Positions 1 to 8,307 of a stretch of 64,000 nt of DNA are shown one piece after another (the stretch's first letter is position 1; every line of letters starts with the position of its first letter). The stretch spans positions 1,984,001-2,048,000 of the forward strand of contig NZ_CP181167.1 in the NCBI RefSeq assembly GCF_047824785.1. Direction: 5' to 3'. Position numbers and translations under genes: made by a program. Source of the stretch: Nitrobacter sp039808345. GTDB taxonomy: Bacteria > Pseudomonadota > Alphaproteobacteria > Rhizobiales > Xanthobacteraceae. The notes beneath the pieces were generated by a model. The model searched no databases. It worked only from the letters and a program-made list of their open reading frames with translations, and was not told the origin of the DNA.

Positions 1-137
1 ATTCAAGCGCCGGTTTGCCAGCGTCGAGGCTTGCCGTTCGCGGGACGCAACCGTCTGCTTGAATCAGCTTCTTTTAACACGGACGCCCTGCCCTGCCATC
101 ATGTCGCGTGCGTCAGGCGTGAGGACCGCTCGCGGGC

Positions 138-455
138 TTACCGGGATTCCGGGTTCTGTGTGGCGTGAGCCTGGCGGTCGCGCGCGTCGATCAGTTCCTT
201 TTCGACTCTCGCCTGCTCCGCGGGATCCATCGCCGCCTGATCCCTTGGAGCCGGAAGATCATGCACCGCGGGATAGGACGATACGTCACGGGACCGTTCC
301 GGCGCATCCGACGAGGTCTCGAAATCCGAGATCGAGGTCGAGCAGCCTGTGAGCGCGAGCGACAGCAACACCGCCAATGCGGCGGTGCAGGCGGTCATGG
401 AGGCCGCACGTCTGCGCGTCTGTCGTTCCGATACTGTCGTCACGAATGCCCACAT
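138..455 (-). CDS. Small predicted lipoprotein, unknown function
   Basis: Short exported protein of unknown function. A hydrophobic segment ends in a lipobox-like LTGC followed by Ser-rich sequence, and the rest is polar and charged (ends near RDRQAHATQNPESR), as expected for a lipid-anchored periplasmic protein. The frame stays open up to 530. I prefer the ATG at 455 because it leaves an Arg-rich n-region before the hydrophobic core; an ATG at 398 would give a signal with almost no positive charge. It is divergent from phaC. No family was recognised; the lipoprotein call rests on the signal alone. Confidence 0.6.
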   Translation of the reverse strand: MWAFVTTVSERQTRRRAASMTACTAALAVLLSLALTGCSTSISDFETSSDAPERSRDVSSYPAVHDLPAPRDQAAMDPAEQARVEKELIDARDRQAHATQNPESR

Positions 456-617
456 CGTTCTGTCAAGCCTGGCCGGTATGGGGTTGCTCCACCAGACCTG
501 ATCGCAGGCGACAACCATCCTCGCTTCCAAAACATTAAAAGCTTCGAAATCAAGGAAGCCGCGACCACTACAAGCGAGTCATCACGGCCCATATATGGCG
601 GGATCAAGAAGTGTTGT

Positions 618-629
618 CGCACTGCACCA
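618..629 (+). promoter_or_regulatory. Candidate PhaR operator upstream of phaC
   Basis: CGCACTGCACCA matches 11 of 12 positions of the Bradyrhizobium PhaR consensus as I remember it (TGCRNYGCASMA); only the first base differs. It lies about 75-85 bases before the preferred phaC start. PhaR represses PHA granule genes in related bacteria. The call is inferred from the match and from the better sites at the phasin gene in this window. Confidence 0.4.
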
Positions 630-702
630 CATCGAATCAGGCAATGATCCCCAGATTATGTCATGATCGATGCCCCGCCATTGGAACCTGCGTGACGGAA
701 CG

Positions 703-2532
703 ATGAGCAAGCTCCCAGACGCGTCTATGAGCGAGGTATCCGCCGAGGCCGGGCCGACGAACGGATTCGACTCCGACGCGTTCGCGATGAATCTCGCGAA
801 TGCGATGGAGAACGGCGGCAGGGCGCTGGCCGCTTATCTCAAGGCTCGCGAGCAGAAGCAGTCCCCCGACAACCCGCCGACTGAGTTCGCCGAGTTGATC
901 AAGACCGTCGGCGCGGTCTCCCAATACTGGCTGTCGGACCAGGCCCGGGCCGTCGATCTACAGGCCCGTCTCGGCAAGTCCTATCTGGAACTCTGGGGTT
1001 ACGCCGCGCGGCGCCTTGCCGGCGAGGAGGTCGAGCCCGCGATCGAACCCGATCCGCGCGACAAGCGCTTCGCCGATCCGGAATGGCGGTCGAACCTTTT
1101 GTTCAACTTCCTGATGCAGGCGTATCTGCTGACGACCAAATGGACCAACGAACTGGTGCGTGACGCCCACGGCCTCGATCCGCATATCCGCAAGAAAGCT
1201 GAGTTCTATATCACGCAGCTCACCAACGCGGCCGCGCCATCCAATTTCGTGATGACCAACCCCGAGGTGCTCCGCGAGACCTTCGCCTCCAATGCCGACA
1301 ATCTGGCGCGCGGCATGAAGATGCTGGCGGAAGACATCGAGGCTGGCCAAGGCGTGCTGCGCATCCGCCAGTCCGACTCCGCGGGTCTCGTGGTCGGCGT
1401 CAACCTGGCGACCACGCCGGGCAAGGTGATCTACCAGAACGAACTGATGCAACTGATCCAGTATTCACCGAGCACCGAAAACGTGCTGCGGACGCCGCTG
1501 CTGATCGTGCCGCCATGGATCAACAAATTCTACATTCTCGATCTCACCCCGGAGAAATCCTACATCAGGTGGTGCGTGGACCAGGGCATCACCGTGTTCG
1601 TGATCTCCTGGGTCAACCCGGACGGACATCTCGGGGAAAAGACCTTCGAGGACTACATGAAGCAAGGTCCGCTGGCCGCGATGGACGCCATCGAAAAGGC
1701 CACCGGAGAAACGAAGGTTCATACCGCGGGTTACTGTGTCGGCGGCACCCTGCTTGCCGCCACGTTGGCATGGCTTGCGAACAAGAAGCGCCGGCGCGTG
1801 AGGTCCGTGACCTTCTTCGCCGCTCAGGTGGACTTCACCCATGCCGGCGATCTGCTGTTATTCGCCGACGAGGATCAGATTTCCGCGCTCGAACGCGACA
1901 TGAAGCGGTCCGGCGTGCTGGAAGGCAGCAAGATGGCGATGACCTTCAACATGCTGCGCTCCAATGATCTGATCTGGCCCTACGTCGTCAGCAATTATCT
2001 CAAGGGCAAGACGCCATCCGCCTTCGATCTCCTGCACTGGAATTCAGACGCCACGCGGATGCCGGCCGCCAACCATTCGTTTTATCTGCGCAACTGCTAT
2101 CTGGAGAACCGCCTCTCCACCGGCTCGATGGTGCTCGACAATACCCTGCTCGACCTTTCGAAGGTCAAGGCGCCGGTCTACAATCTCGCGACCCGCGACG
2201 ATCACATCGCGCCGGCGGAATCCGTGTTGCATGGCTCGCGCTTCTTTGGCGGACCGGTGCGCTTCGTTCTGGCGGGATCGGGCCACATCGCAGGCGTGAT
2301 CAATCCGCCCTCGCGCGGCAAGTATCAGCATTGGACCAACGACAAGATCCGCGACAAAACCCTCGCCGAGTGGATGCAGGACGCGAAGGAGCATAAGGGC
2401 TCGTGGTGGCCGGACTGGCTCGCATGGCTGCGAAACATCGACGGCAAGGAAGTCCCGGCGCGCGAGGTTGGAACCGGCGCGCTGCCGCCGATCGAGGACG
2501 CGCCGGGCAGCTACGTGCGCGTGCGGGCGTGA
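703..2532 (+). CDS. phaC: Class I poly(3-hydroxyalkanoate) synthase
   Basis: Polymerises (R)-3-hydroxyacyl-CoA, chiefly 3-hydroxybutyryl-CoA, into PHA at the surface of cytoplasmic granules. About 609 residues, normal for class I synthases. An N-terminal PhaC_N region is followed by an alpha/beta-hydrolase fold. The lipase-like box reads GYCVGG, so Cys345 is the nucleophile; Asp500 (in RDDHIAP) and His528 (in GHIAGVIN) complete the triad at the spacing seen in characterised enzymes. An in-frame ATG at 670 exists but lacks a ribosome site; the ATG at 703 is preceded by GGA. phaA, phaB and phaR are not nearby. A phasin gene at the other end of the window encodes its granule partner. Confidence 0.95.
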   Translation: MSKLPDASMSEVSAEAGPTNGFDSDAFAMNLANAMENGGRALAAYLKAREQKQSPDNPPTEFAELIKTVGAVSQYWLSDQARAVDLQARLGKSYLELWGYAARRLAGEEVEPAIEPDPRDKRFADPEWRSNLLFNFLMQAYLLTTKWTNELVRDAHGLDPHIRKKAEFYITQLTNAAAPSNFVMTNPEVLRETFASNADNLARGMKMLAEDIEAGQGVLRIRQSDSAGLVVGVNLATTPGKVIYQNELMQLIQYSPSTENVLRTPLLIVPPWINKFYILDLTPEKSYIRWCVDQGITVFVISWVNPDGHLGEKTFEDYMKQGPLAAMDAIEKATGETKVHTAGYCVGGTLLAATLAWLANKKRRRVRSVTFFAAQVDFTHAGDLLLFADEDQISALERDMKRSGVLEGSKMAMTFNMLRSNDLIWPYVVSNYLKGKTPSAFDLLHWNSDATRMPAANHSFYLRNCYLENRLSTGSMVLDNTLLDLSKVKAPVYNLATRDDHIAPAESVLHGSRFFGGPVRFVLAGSGHIAGVINPPSRGKYQHWTNDKIRDKTLAEWMQDAKEHKGSWWPDWLAWLRNIDGKEVPAREVGTGALPPIEDAPGSYVRVRA

Positions 2533-2570
2533 TCTAAATCAGCAACTAAATACGTGTAACTGGAACGCCA

Positions 2571-2655
2571 ATGCCGCGAGCCGAGATACAGATTGAACAT
2601 TTGTTGATCGAAAAACTTAGTGAGGCATTTTACTGGTTAGAGCTTGCCGACCAAC
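2571..2655 (+). pseudogene. 5' part of DUF4160-type gene broken by an IS
   Basis: First 28 codons of a reading frame starting ATG CCG CGA, cut by the insertion element at 2656. If the element and one AAC duplication are removed, the frame passes straight into the DUF4160-like sequence after the element and gives a protein of about 164 residues. This piece alone encodes only an N-terminal segment of unknown function (MPRAEIQIEHLL...). With the element present the frame runs on to a stop at 2810. Confidence 0.65.
2653..2655. repeat. Target-site duplication, left copy (AAC)
   Basis: AAC immediately left of the IS terminal repeat; the same triplet follows the right end at 3919-3921. Removing one copy restores the interrupted reading frame. 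Confidence 0.7.
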
Positions 2656-2716
2656 TGAGGTGGACCCGCTTGGTGAGACAGTTTGGCGGCCTGGCTAAGG
2701 TGGATCGGGTTCGTTT

Positions 2717-3553
2717 CTACGCCGCCAATTGCTCCGTCATTTCCGCCATAGCATGGACTTCGTCGGGCGTCCTGCCGGCGAAGGTCGAGTGCGGGCGTCG
2801 CCGGTTGTAATAGTCTATCCAGGAGCCGATGCCGCAGCGGGCTTGGCTTCCCGTTTCGAATGTGCTGAGGAAGACGCACTCATATTTGAGGCTGCGCCAC
2901 AGTCGTTCGATGAAGACGTTGTCCATCCAGCGGCCGCGCCCGTCCATGGAGATGCGGATGCCGGCATCCTTCAGCGTCGTCGTGAAGGCGAAGCTAGTGA
3001 ACTGCGAGCCTTGGTCGGTGTTGAAGATGTCGGGCCTGCCATGGCAGGCGATCGCCTCTTCGAGAGCGGCAACACAGAAGTCGGCATCCATCGTGTTCGA
3101 CAACCGCCAGGCCAGGACCTTGCGGCTGAACCAGTCCATGATGGCCACGAGGTAAAGGAAGCCGCGCCGCATCGGGATATAGGTCACATCGGCACACCAA
3201 ACGTGATCCGGCCGCTCGATCGCCAGGTGCCGCAGCAGGTAGGGATAGATGCGATGCTGCGGATGCGGCTCGCTGGTTCTCGGCGCCTGGTAGATCGGCG
3301 ACAGACCGATCTTGCGCATCAGCCGCCGGACCCGCTTGCGACCCACGCACCAGCCCTGACGCCGCAGATGCCGGGCCATCTGCCGGGAGCCATACCAGGG
3401 CGTCTCCATGAAGGCCTCGTCGATGGTGCGCATCAGTTCGAGGTTCTCGGGCGTCTCGCCGGCGGGCTGTCGGTAGAACGACGCCCGCGAGATCGAGACC
3501 AGTTCGCACTGGCGGCGGATCGAGAGCCGGTTGTGATCGGGGTCAATCATCAT
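2717..3553 (-). CDS. IS3-family transposase OrfB (DDE integrase core)
   Basis: Catalytic half of the transposase, 278 residues. An HTH_21-type N-terminal region is followed by an rve integrase core. The DDE residues can be placed at the Asp of CADVTY, the Asp of NTDQGSQF and the Glu of VFIERLWRSLKYE; the C-terminus has the usual YYNRRRPHS block. The frame is made as an OrfAB fusion by -1 frameshifting from orfA; independent starts at the tandem ATGs near 3553, preceded by GGAGGA, are also possible. No internal stops, so it appears functional. Confidence 0.95.
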   Translation of the reverse strand: MMIDPDHNRLSIRRQCELVSISRASFYRQPAGETPENLELMRTIDEAFMETPWYGSRQMARHLRRQGWCVGRKRVRRLMRKIGLSPIYQAPRTSEPHPQHRIYPYLLRHLAIERPDHVWCADVTYIPMRRGFLYLVAIMDWFSRKVLAWRLSNTMDADFCVAALEEAIACHGRPDIFNTDQGSQFTSFAFTTTLKDAGIRISMDGRGRWMDNVFIERLWRSLKYECVFLSTFETGSQARCGIGSWIDYYNRRRPHSTFAGRTPDEVHAMAEMTEQLAA

Positions 3554-3570
3554 TCTCCTCCGATCCAGGC

Positions 3571-3852
3571 TCAGCGATCGAAGGCCTTGGCCAAAAAATC
3601 CCGCTCAACGACAAGCTGGCCAATCTTGGCGTGCAGCTTGGTCACCTCGGCTTCCCGGCCGACCTGCGCATCAGCAGCCTTGTCGTCGAACGTCTTGGCC
3701 AGGTTCTCGATGGCCTGCCGTTTCCACTGCGTAATCTGGTTCGGATGAAGCTGGTGCTTTGTCGCCAGTTCCGAAATCGTCCGCTCGCCACGGATCGCCT
3801 CAAGCGCAACCTTGGCCTTGAACTCAGCCGTAAATCGTCTGCGTGTCTTCAT
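3571..3852 (-). CDS. IS3-family transposase OrfA (HTH protein)
   Basis: Upstream IS reading frame, 93 residues. A helix-turn-helix (ERTISELATKHQLHPNQITQW) binds the element ends, and a heptad-like Leu/Val segment near the C-terminus (AEVTKLHAKIGQLVVERDF) probably dimerises. The last codons contain the slippery heptamer that feeds ribosomes into orfB. Length and layout are normal for IS3-family OrfA. Confidence 0.93.
   Translation of the reverse strand: MKTRRRFTAEFKAKVALEAIRGERTISELATKHQLHPNQITQWKRQAIENLAKTFDDKAADAQVGREAEVTKLHAKIGQLVVERDFLAKAFDR
3592..3598 (-). promoter_or_regulatory. Programmed -1 frameshift site, T TTT TTG
   Basis: On the minus strand orfA reads GAT TTT TTG GCC; T TTT TTG is a canonical X XXY YYZ slippery heptamer. 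Slipping back one base bypasses the orfA stop, and the new frame reads through GGC CAA GGC and onward into ATG ATG ATT GAC of orfB without a stop. This would make the OrfAB transposase. Confidence 0.75.
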
Positions 3853-3918
3853 ACCGGATCGTCCTTTTCATCGGGCGATCCACCTTATGCCCCTGTCTCA
3901 GAAACCGGCACCACCTCA

Positions 3919-3921
3919 AAC
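3919..3921. repeat. Target-site duplication, right copy (AAC)
   Basis: Right-hand AAC matching 2653-2655, directly after the terminal inverted repeat. Confidence 0.7.
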
Positions 3922-4331
3922 CACCGAAAGCTAACCAAGCCGTTGGTAACGATGAGATTGTTGCTGCTCGTATAGTCGCGCGAGTGAGCGGCCTCACAAT
4001 AAGAATCTGGGCAGACGAACATCCGCCTCCCCATTTCCACGTCAGCTATCAAGGTCAAGATGCAAGCTTCTCGATCATCGACTGTTCTCGGTTAACAGGC
4101 AGCAACGGATTGGAGCGATACGAACGAACGATTCGCGAATGGTGGAGAGACAACACCGTTGAGTTGATCGAAAGCTGGAACGCCTCACGCCCCACTCATT
4201 GTCCGGTGGGACCGGTGCAACTTGCTGGGGTGAAGGACTCATTGAGGAGTTCTTCGACAGCTAATATGAGCGATCTCGAAAGAGAAATGGAAAACCTGTT
4301 AAAGAAATTAAGATTAGGGTCTGGCTCATGA
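3922..4331 (+). pseudogene. 3' part of interrupted DUF4160-type gene
   Basis: Continuation of the gene broken by the IS, about 135 codons. It carries the DUF4160 hallmark: a tryptophan-containing strand followed by ADEHPPPHFHVSYQGQ, then FSI, and a WWRDN...ELIESWN segment. The tail is charged and helical (SDLEREMENLLKKL). DUF4160 proteins are small, of unknown function, often beside DUF2442 genes; no DUF2442 partner is visible here. An ATG in the IS end (3843) opens the same frame, so a chimeric or shortened product could still be made. Domain call is from motif memory. Confidence 0.65.
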
Positions 4332-4368
4332 TTGTGAACACACAACTCGTTTCACCAAAGTAGCAAAC

Positions 4369-5367
4369 TCAACTCAGTTCCCTATCCGACAATCCCAGCA
4401 TCAGCCGCATGTTCTGCACCGCCGCGCCGGATGCGCCCTTGCCCAGATTGTCGAGCCGCGCGACCAGCACGGCCTGCCGGTGCCTGTCGGTGGCGAAGAC
4501 ATGCAGTTCGAGCTTGTTGCTCCCATTCAGCGCTTCGGGTTCGATCCGCCCGCTTTTCGCAGCAGTATCGTCGAGCGGCATCACCGAGACATAGGTGCTG
4601 CCCGCGTAACGCTTCGCCAGCGCCGCATGAAGCGTCGCGCCGTCGGGTTGCCCCGGCAGCGTATCCAGATGCAGCGGGATCGAGACCAGCATGCCCTGCC
4701 GATAGTCGCCGACCGATGGCGCGAAGATCGGCCGCCGTGTCAGGTTCGCGTATTTCTGCGTTTCCGGCAGGTGCTTGTGCTCGAAGCCAAGTCCGTAAAG
4801 CTCGAATGCCGGCGCGGTCCCCTTCTCGAAACTTTCGATCATGGACTTGCCGCCGCCGGAATAGCCGCTCACCGCGTTGATGGTGACGGGATAATCCGGC
4901 GGGATTAAACCGGCATCGGTCAGCGGCCGCAGCAGGGCGATCGATCCGGTCGGGTAGCAGCCGGGATTCGCGACCTTGCGCGCCGCCTTGATCCTGCCCG
5001 CCTGATCCGGCGTCAGCTCCGGAAAACCGTAGGTCCAGTCCGGCGCGACGCGGAACGCCGTCGAGGCGTCCAGCACTTTCGGCGCGTCAGCACCCAGGCC
5101 GTCGATCAGGGCGACGGTTTCCTTCGCCGCATCGTCGGGCAGACAGAGGATCACCAGATCGACTTCCGCCATGAGCGCGCGCTTGGCGGCCGGATCCTTT
5201 CGCTTGTCGTCGGAAAGGCTTTTGACGACGACATCGCCCTGCCGATCGAGCCGCTGGCGGATTTCGAGACCGGTCGTTCCCGACGCGCCGTCGACGAACA
5301 CTGTCGGCTTGCCCGCCGTGTCGTCGCTTGAAGAAGCGCCTGTCATCGTGGTGTCTGCGCTGGTCAT
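4369..5367 (-). CDS. argC: N-acetyl-gamma-glutamyl-phosphate reductase (type 2)
   Basis: NADPH-dependent reduction of N-acetylglutamyl-5-phosphate to the semialdehyde, third step of arginine synthesis, cytoplasmic. The N-terminal Rossmann loop reads FVDGASGTTGLEI; the catalytic cysteine is in NPGCYPTGS, followed by the YSGGGKS loop and GFEHKHLPE. These mark the shorter AGPR type 2 class. The frame is open to 5421, but the ATG at 5367 has an upstream AGGA at good spacing and avoids overlap with the DedA gene ending at 5400; it gives 332 residues. Translationally close to, and probably cotranscribed with, the DedA gene. Confidence 0.93.
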   Translation of the reverse strand: MTSADTTMTGASSSDDTAGKPTVFVDGASGTTGLEIRQRLDRQGDVVVKSLSDDKRKDPAAKRALMAEVDLVILCLPDDAAKETVALIDGLGADAPKVLDASTAFRVAPDWTYGFPELTPDQAGRIKAARKVANPGCYPTGSIALLRPLTDAGLIPPDYPVTINAVSGYSGGGKSMIESFEKGTAPAFELYGLGFEHKHLPETQKYANLTRRPIFAPSVGDYRQGMLVSIPLHLDTLPGQPDGATLHAALAKRYAGSTYVSVMPLDDTAAKSGRIEPEALNGSNKLELHVFATDRHRQAVLVARLDNLGKGASGAAVQNMRLMLGLSDRELS

Positions 5368-5399
5368 GACTTCATCCTGTAGCGTTTTCGCAGCGCTGA

Positions 5400-5930
5400 T
5401 CAAGTCGCTCGCCAGAGCCATTGAACGAACTGCGAGGTCAGGTCGCCAAAAAACAGCAGCACGGCCGACCAGATCAGTGCGGAGGTCCAGTTGGCGAACT
5501 GAAATCGCAAGGACGGCATTTCAAAGATGCCCGCGGCAAGCGGCACGGTGGCGCGTAGCGGTCCGAAGAACCTCCCGATATAGATCGATGGAACGCCCCA
5601 TTTCTCGACGAAGGCGATGCCTCGCGGCAAGAGGCCCGGATGCCGCGACAACGGCCAGATCGAGGCGACCTGATCCTTGAAGGTGAAGCCGATCCAATAG
5701 GACAGCCAGTCGCCGAGCGCCGCGCCGATCGCCCCGGCCAGCCACACCGGCCAGAAATTGATCTGTCCCGGTCCCAACATCGCTCCGATCGCCACAAGTA
5801 TCCCCCAGGCCGGGATCAGCAGCGAGATGAAGGCGATCGACTCGCCGAAGGCAAGCAGCAGCACGATGGGGGCGGCCCAAACCTGATGGTCGCGCACGAA
5901 GTCGACCAGGCTGCGTGCGAAATCTTCCAT
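5400..5930 (-). CDS. DedA-family (VTT domain) inner-membrane protein
   Basis: Membrane protein of the DedA/VTT (SNARE-associated) superfamily, whose members act in lipid scrambling or flippase-like transport and membrane homeostasis. About 176 residues with several hydrophobic segments (WAAPIVLLLAFGESIAFIS; LAGAIGAALGDWLSYWIG). The conserved motif appears as GRFFGPLRATVPLAAG, with an acidic residue in the first segment (FGES). The frame extends to 6101, but the upstream part is Arg/Cys-rich and unlike the family; ATG 5930 starts MEDFARSL with GAGAGG upstream. Substrate unknown. Confidence 0.85.
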   Translation of the reverse strand: MEDFARSLVDFVRDHQVWAAPIVLLLAFGESIAFISLLIPAWGILVAIGAMLGPGQINFWPVWLAGAIGAALGDWLSYWIGFTFKDQVASIWPLSRHPGLLPRGIAFVEKWGVPSIYIGRFFGPLRATVPLAAGIFEMPSLRFQFANWTSALIWSAVLLFFGDLTSQFVQWLWRAT

Positions 5931-6114
5931 TCCCAAACGCCTCTCATCGGATTTTCGGCGGCGATGAAACTTCTTTCGCCGCCCGTCCCTCGCAGGTAAG
6001 CCACCCCAGCCCGGGGACTTCAAGTCACAAAGACGCGGACGGCACGAAACCACCGTGGCATAGTCGGCGCAGCCGATTCGCTCGCACGCAGCCGTATGCA
6101 ATATCTAAGTAATT

Positions 6115-8172
6115 ATGGTCAAATCACTGAAACCGAACATTAAAAAGAAGCAGGCTGACGATCTTTTCGCAGCTTCGGAAATCAAGGGCCGGTCCTCCGC
6201 CCGGGCCCCGGGCCGTGCATCGGGAGCCGAGGCGGACTATACCGCCGCCGACATCGAGGTGCTTGAGGGACTTGAGCCGGTCCGCCGCCGCCCCGGAATG
6301 TACATCGGCGGCACCGACGAGAAGGCGCTCCATCATCTGTTCGCCGAGGTGATCGACAACGCCATGGACGAGGCGCTGGCCGGCCACGCCACTTTCATCG
6401 TGGTGGAACTTGCCGCTGACGGCTTCCTCACGGTCACCGACAACGGGCGCGGCATCCCGGTCGATCCGCACCCGAAATTCCCGAAGAAATCGGCGCTTGA
6501 AGTCATCATGTGCACGCTTCATTCGGGCGGCAAGTTCGACTCCAAGGTGTATGAAACCTCAGGCGGCCTGCATGGCGTCGGCGTTTCCGTGGTCAACGCG
6601 CTCTCCTCGCACCTTGAGGTGGAAGTGGCGCGCAGCCAGAACCTCTACAGGATGACCTTCGAGCGCGGACACCCCAAGGGCAGGCTGGAGGACCTCGGCA
6701 GGATCGCCAACCGCCGCGGCACCACCATCCGTTTCAGGCCGGACACCGAGATTTTTGGTGCGAAGGCGGCGTTCAAGCCGCAGCGCCTGTTCAAGATGAC
6801 GCGCTCCAAGGCGTATCTGTTCGGCGGCGTCGAAATCCGCTGGCGGTGCGCGCCGGAGTTGCTCAAGGGCCTTGAGGACATCCCCCCGGAAGCGACGTTC
6901 CACTTCCCCGGCGGCCTGAAAGACTATCTCGCCGCGGCGATTCACAAGGACACGCTGGTCCATCCGGACATCTTCTCGGGCAGATCGGGCCGCAACGGCG
7001 CGCACGGCGCCTGCGAATGGGCGGTGGCATGGACGGCGGATGCCGACGGCTTCCTGTCTTCCTACTGCAACACCGTGCCGACTCCCGATGGCGGCACCCA
7101 TGAATCGGGTTTGCGCAGCGCGCTGCTGCGCGGGCTCAAGGATCATGCCGAGCGCGTCGGCCAGGGCAAGCGCGCGGGCAGCATCACGTCCGAGGATGTG
7201 ATGGTGGGCGCCGCCGTGATGCTCAGCGTGTTCGTGCGCGAGCCTGAATTTCAGGGCCAGACCAAGGACCGTCTCGCCACCGCCGAGGCCTCGCGGATCG
7301 TCGAGCAGTCGATCAAGGACCCGTTCGATCATTGGCTGTCCGGCAATCCGGCACAGGCCAACAGGCTGCTCGATTTCGTGATCGAGCGCGCGGACGAACG
7401 GCTGCGCCGCCGCGCCGAGAAGGAAACCTCGCGCAAGAGCGCCGTGAAGAAGCTGCGCCTGCCCGGCAAGCTTGCCGACTGCACCAACACCGCGACGGAA
7501 GGCTCTGAACTGTTCATCGTCGAAGGCGACTCGGCTGGCGGCAGCGCCAAGCAGGCGCGCGATCGCAAGACCCAGGCCGTGCTGCCTTTGCGCGGCAAAA
7601 TCCTTAACGTCGTATCCGCAACGCGGGACAAGGTCACCGCCAACGCCCAGCTGGCGGACCTCATCCAGGCGCTGGGATGCGGCACCGGGACCAATTACCG
7701 CGAGGAGGATCTGCGCTATTCACGCGTCATCATCATGACCGACGCCGATGTCGATGGCGCCCATATCGCCTCGCTGCTGATTACGTTCTTCTACCGGCAG
7801 ATGCCCCGCCTGATCGACGAGGGTCATCTTTACCTCGCGGTGCCTCCGCTTTATCGCCTCACCCACGGCAGCAAGACGGTCTACGCGCGCGACGACGCCC
7901 ACAAGGATGCGCTGCTCAAGAGCGAGTTCAACGCCAACGCCAAGGTCGATGTCGGCCGATTCAAAGGGCTGGGCGAAATGATGCCGGCGCAGCTCAAGGA
8001 AACCACGATGGACCCGGCGAAGCGCACGATGCTGCGGGTCATGCTGCTCGCGGAAGATCGCGAGGATACGGCGGATTCGGTCGAGCGGTTGATGGGCACC
8101 AAGGCGGAGGCGCGCTTCGCCTTCATTTCGGACAAGGCTGTATTCGCCAGCGAGGATATGCTGGACGTTTAA
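6115..8172 (+). CDS. parE: DNA topoisomerase IV subunit B
   Basis: ATPase subunit of topoisomerase IV, which decatenates daughter chromosomes with ParC. 685 residues. An N-terminal extension (about 40 residues, Lys/Ala-rich) precedes the GHKL ATPase (EVIDNAMDEA, DNGRGIPVD, GLHGVGVSVVNAL), then the transducer, then the TOPRIM domain with Glu470 in EGDSAGG and the Asp543/545/547 cluster in TDADVDGAH. It lacks the long insertion seen in some GyrB proteins, and the PHPKFPKKSALEV stretch is ParE-like. parC is not in the window. Three 17-bp tandem repeats follow the stop. Confidence 0.95.
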   Translation: MVKSLKPNIKKKQADDLFAASEIKGRSSARAPGRASGAEADYTAADIEVLEGLEPVRRRPGMYIGGTDEKALHHLFAEVIDNAMDEALAGHATFIVVELAADGFLTVTDNGRGIPVDPHPKFPKKSALEVIMCTLHSGGKFDSKVYETSGGLHGVGVSVVNALSSHLEVEVARSQNLYRMTFERGHPKGRLEDLGRIANRRGTTIRFRPDTEIFGAKAAFKPQRLFKMTRSKAYLFGGVEIRWRCAPELLKGLEDIPPEATFHFPGGLKDYLAAAIHKDTLVHPDIFSGRSGRNGAHGACEWAVAWTADADGFLSSYCNTVPTPDGGTHESGLRSALLRGLKDHAERVGQGKRAGSITSEDVMVGAAVMLSVFVREPEFQGQTKDRLATAEASRIVEQSIKDPFDHWLSGNPAQANRLLDFVIERADERLRRRAEKETSRKSAVKKLRLPGKLADCTNTATEGSELFIVEGDSAGGSAKQARDRKTQAVLPLRGKILNVVSATRDKVTANAQLADLIQALGCGTGTNYREEDLRYSRVIIMTDADVDGAHIASLLITFFYRQMPRLIDEGHLYLAVPPLYRLTHGSKTVYARDDAHKDALLKSEFNANAKVDVGRFKGLGEMMPAQLKETTMDPAKRTMLRVMLLAEDREDTADSVERLMGTKAEARFAFISDKAVFASEDMLDV

Positions 8173-8180
8173 ACCCTCTC

Positions 8181-8231
8181 CTATCCCGAGCGTGCGCCTA
8201 TCCCAAGCGTGCGTCTATCTGAAGCATGCGC
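8181..8231. repeat. Three tandem copies of a 17-bp repeat
   Basis: Copies at 8181-8197, 8198-8214 and 8215-8231, starting CTATCCCGAGCGTGCGC with one to four changes in later copies. They begin nine bases after the parE stop codon, in the gap before the VOC gene. Confidence 0.85.
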
Positions 8232-8307
8232 CAAGTAGTTGACTGGATTCCAGCACCAGGTTGCGGTCATAATCACGGATGACTTCAACGGCAGGGAGGC
8301 TAGGACA

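Larger units (their letters stand above)
2656..3918 (-). mobile_element. IS3-family insertion sequence, 1263 bp, complete
   Basis: A complete element. Terminal inverted repeats at 2656-2681 and 3893-3918 match at 21 of 26 positions; both begin TGAGGTGG and end TGAGACAG. Ends are TG...CA, and it is flanked by a 3-bp target duplication AAC (2653-2655, 3919-3921). It carries orfA and orfB on the minus strand in different frames, joined by a slippery site. Intact genes, ends and duplication suggest a recent, possibly still active insertion. Confidence 0.93.

Noticed and set aside
1..64. Inverted repeat ATTCAAGC (1-8) and GCTTGAAT (57-64) at the window edge
   Set aside because: Only eight bases, cut by the window boundary, with no gene or element to attach it to.
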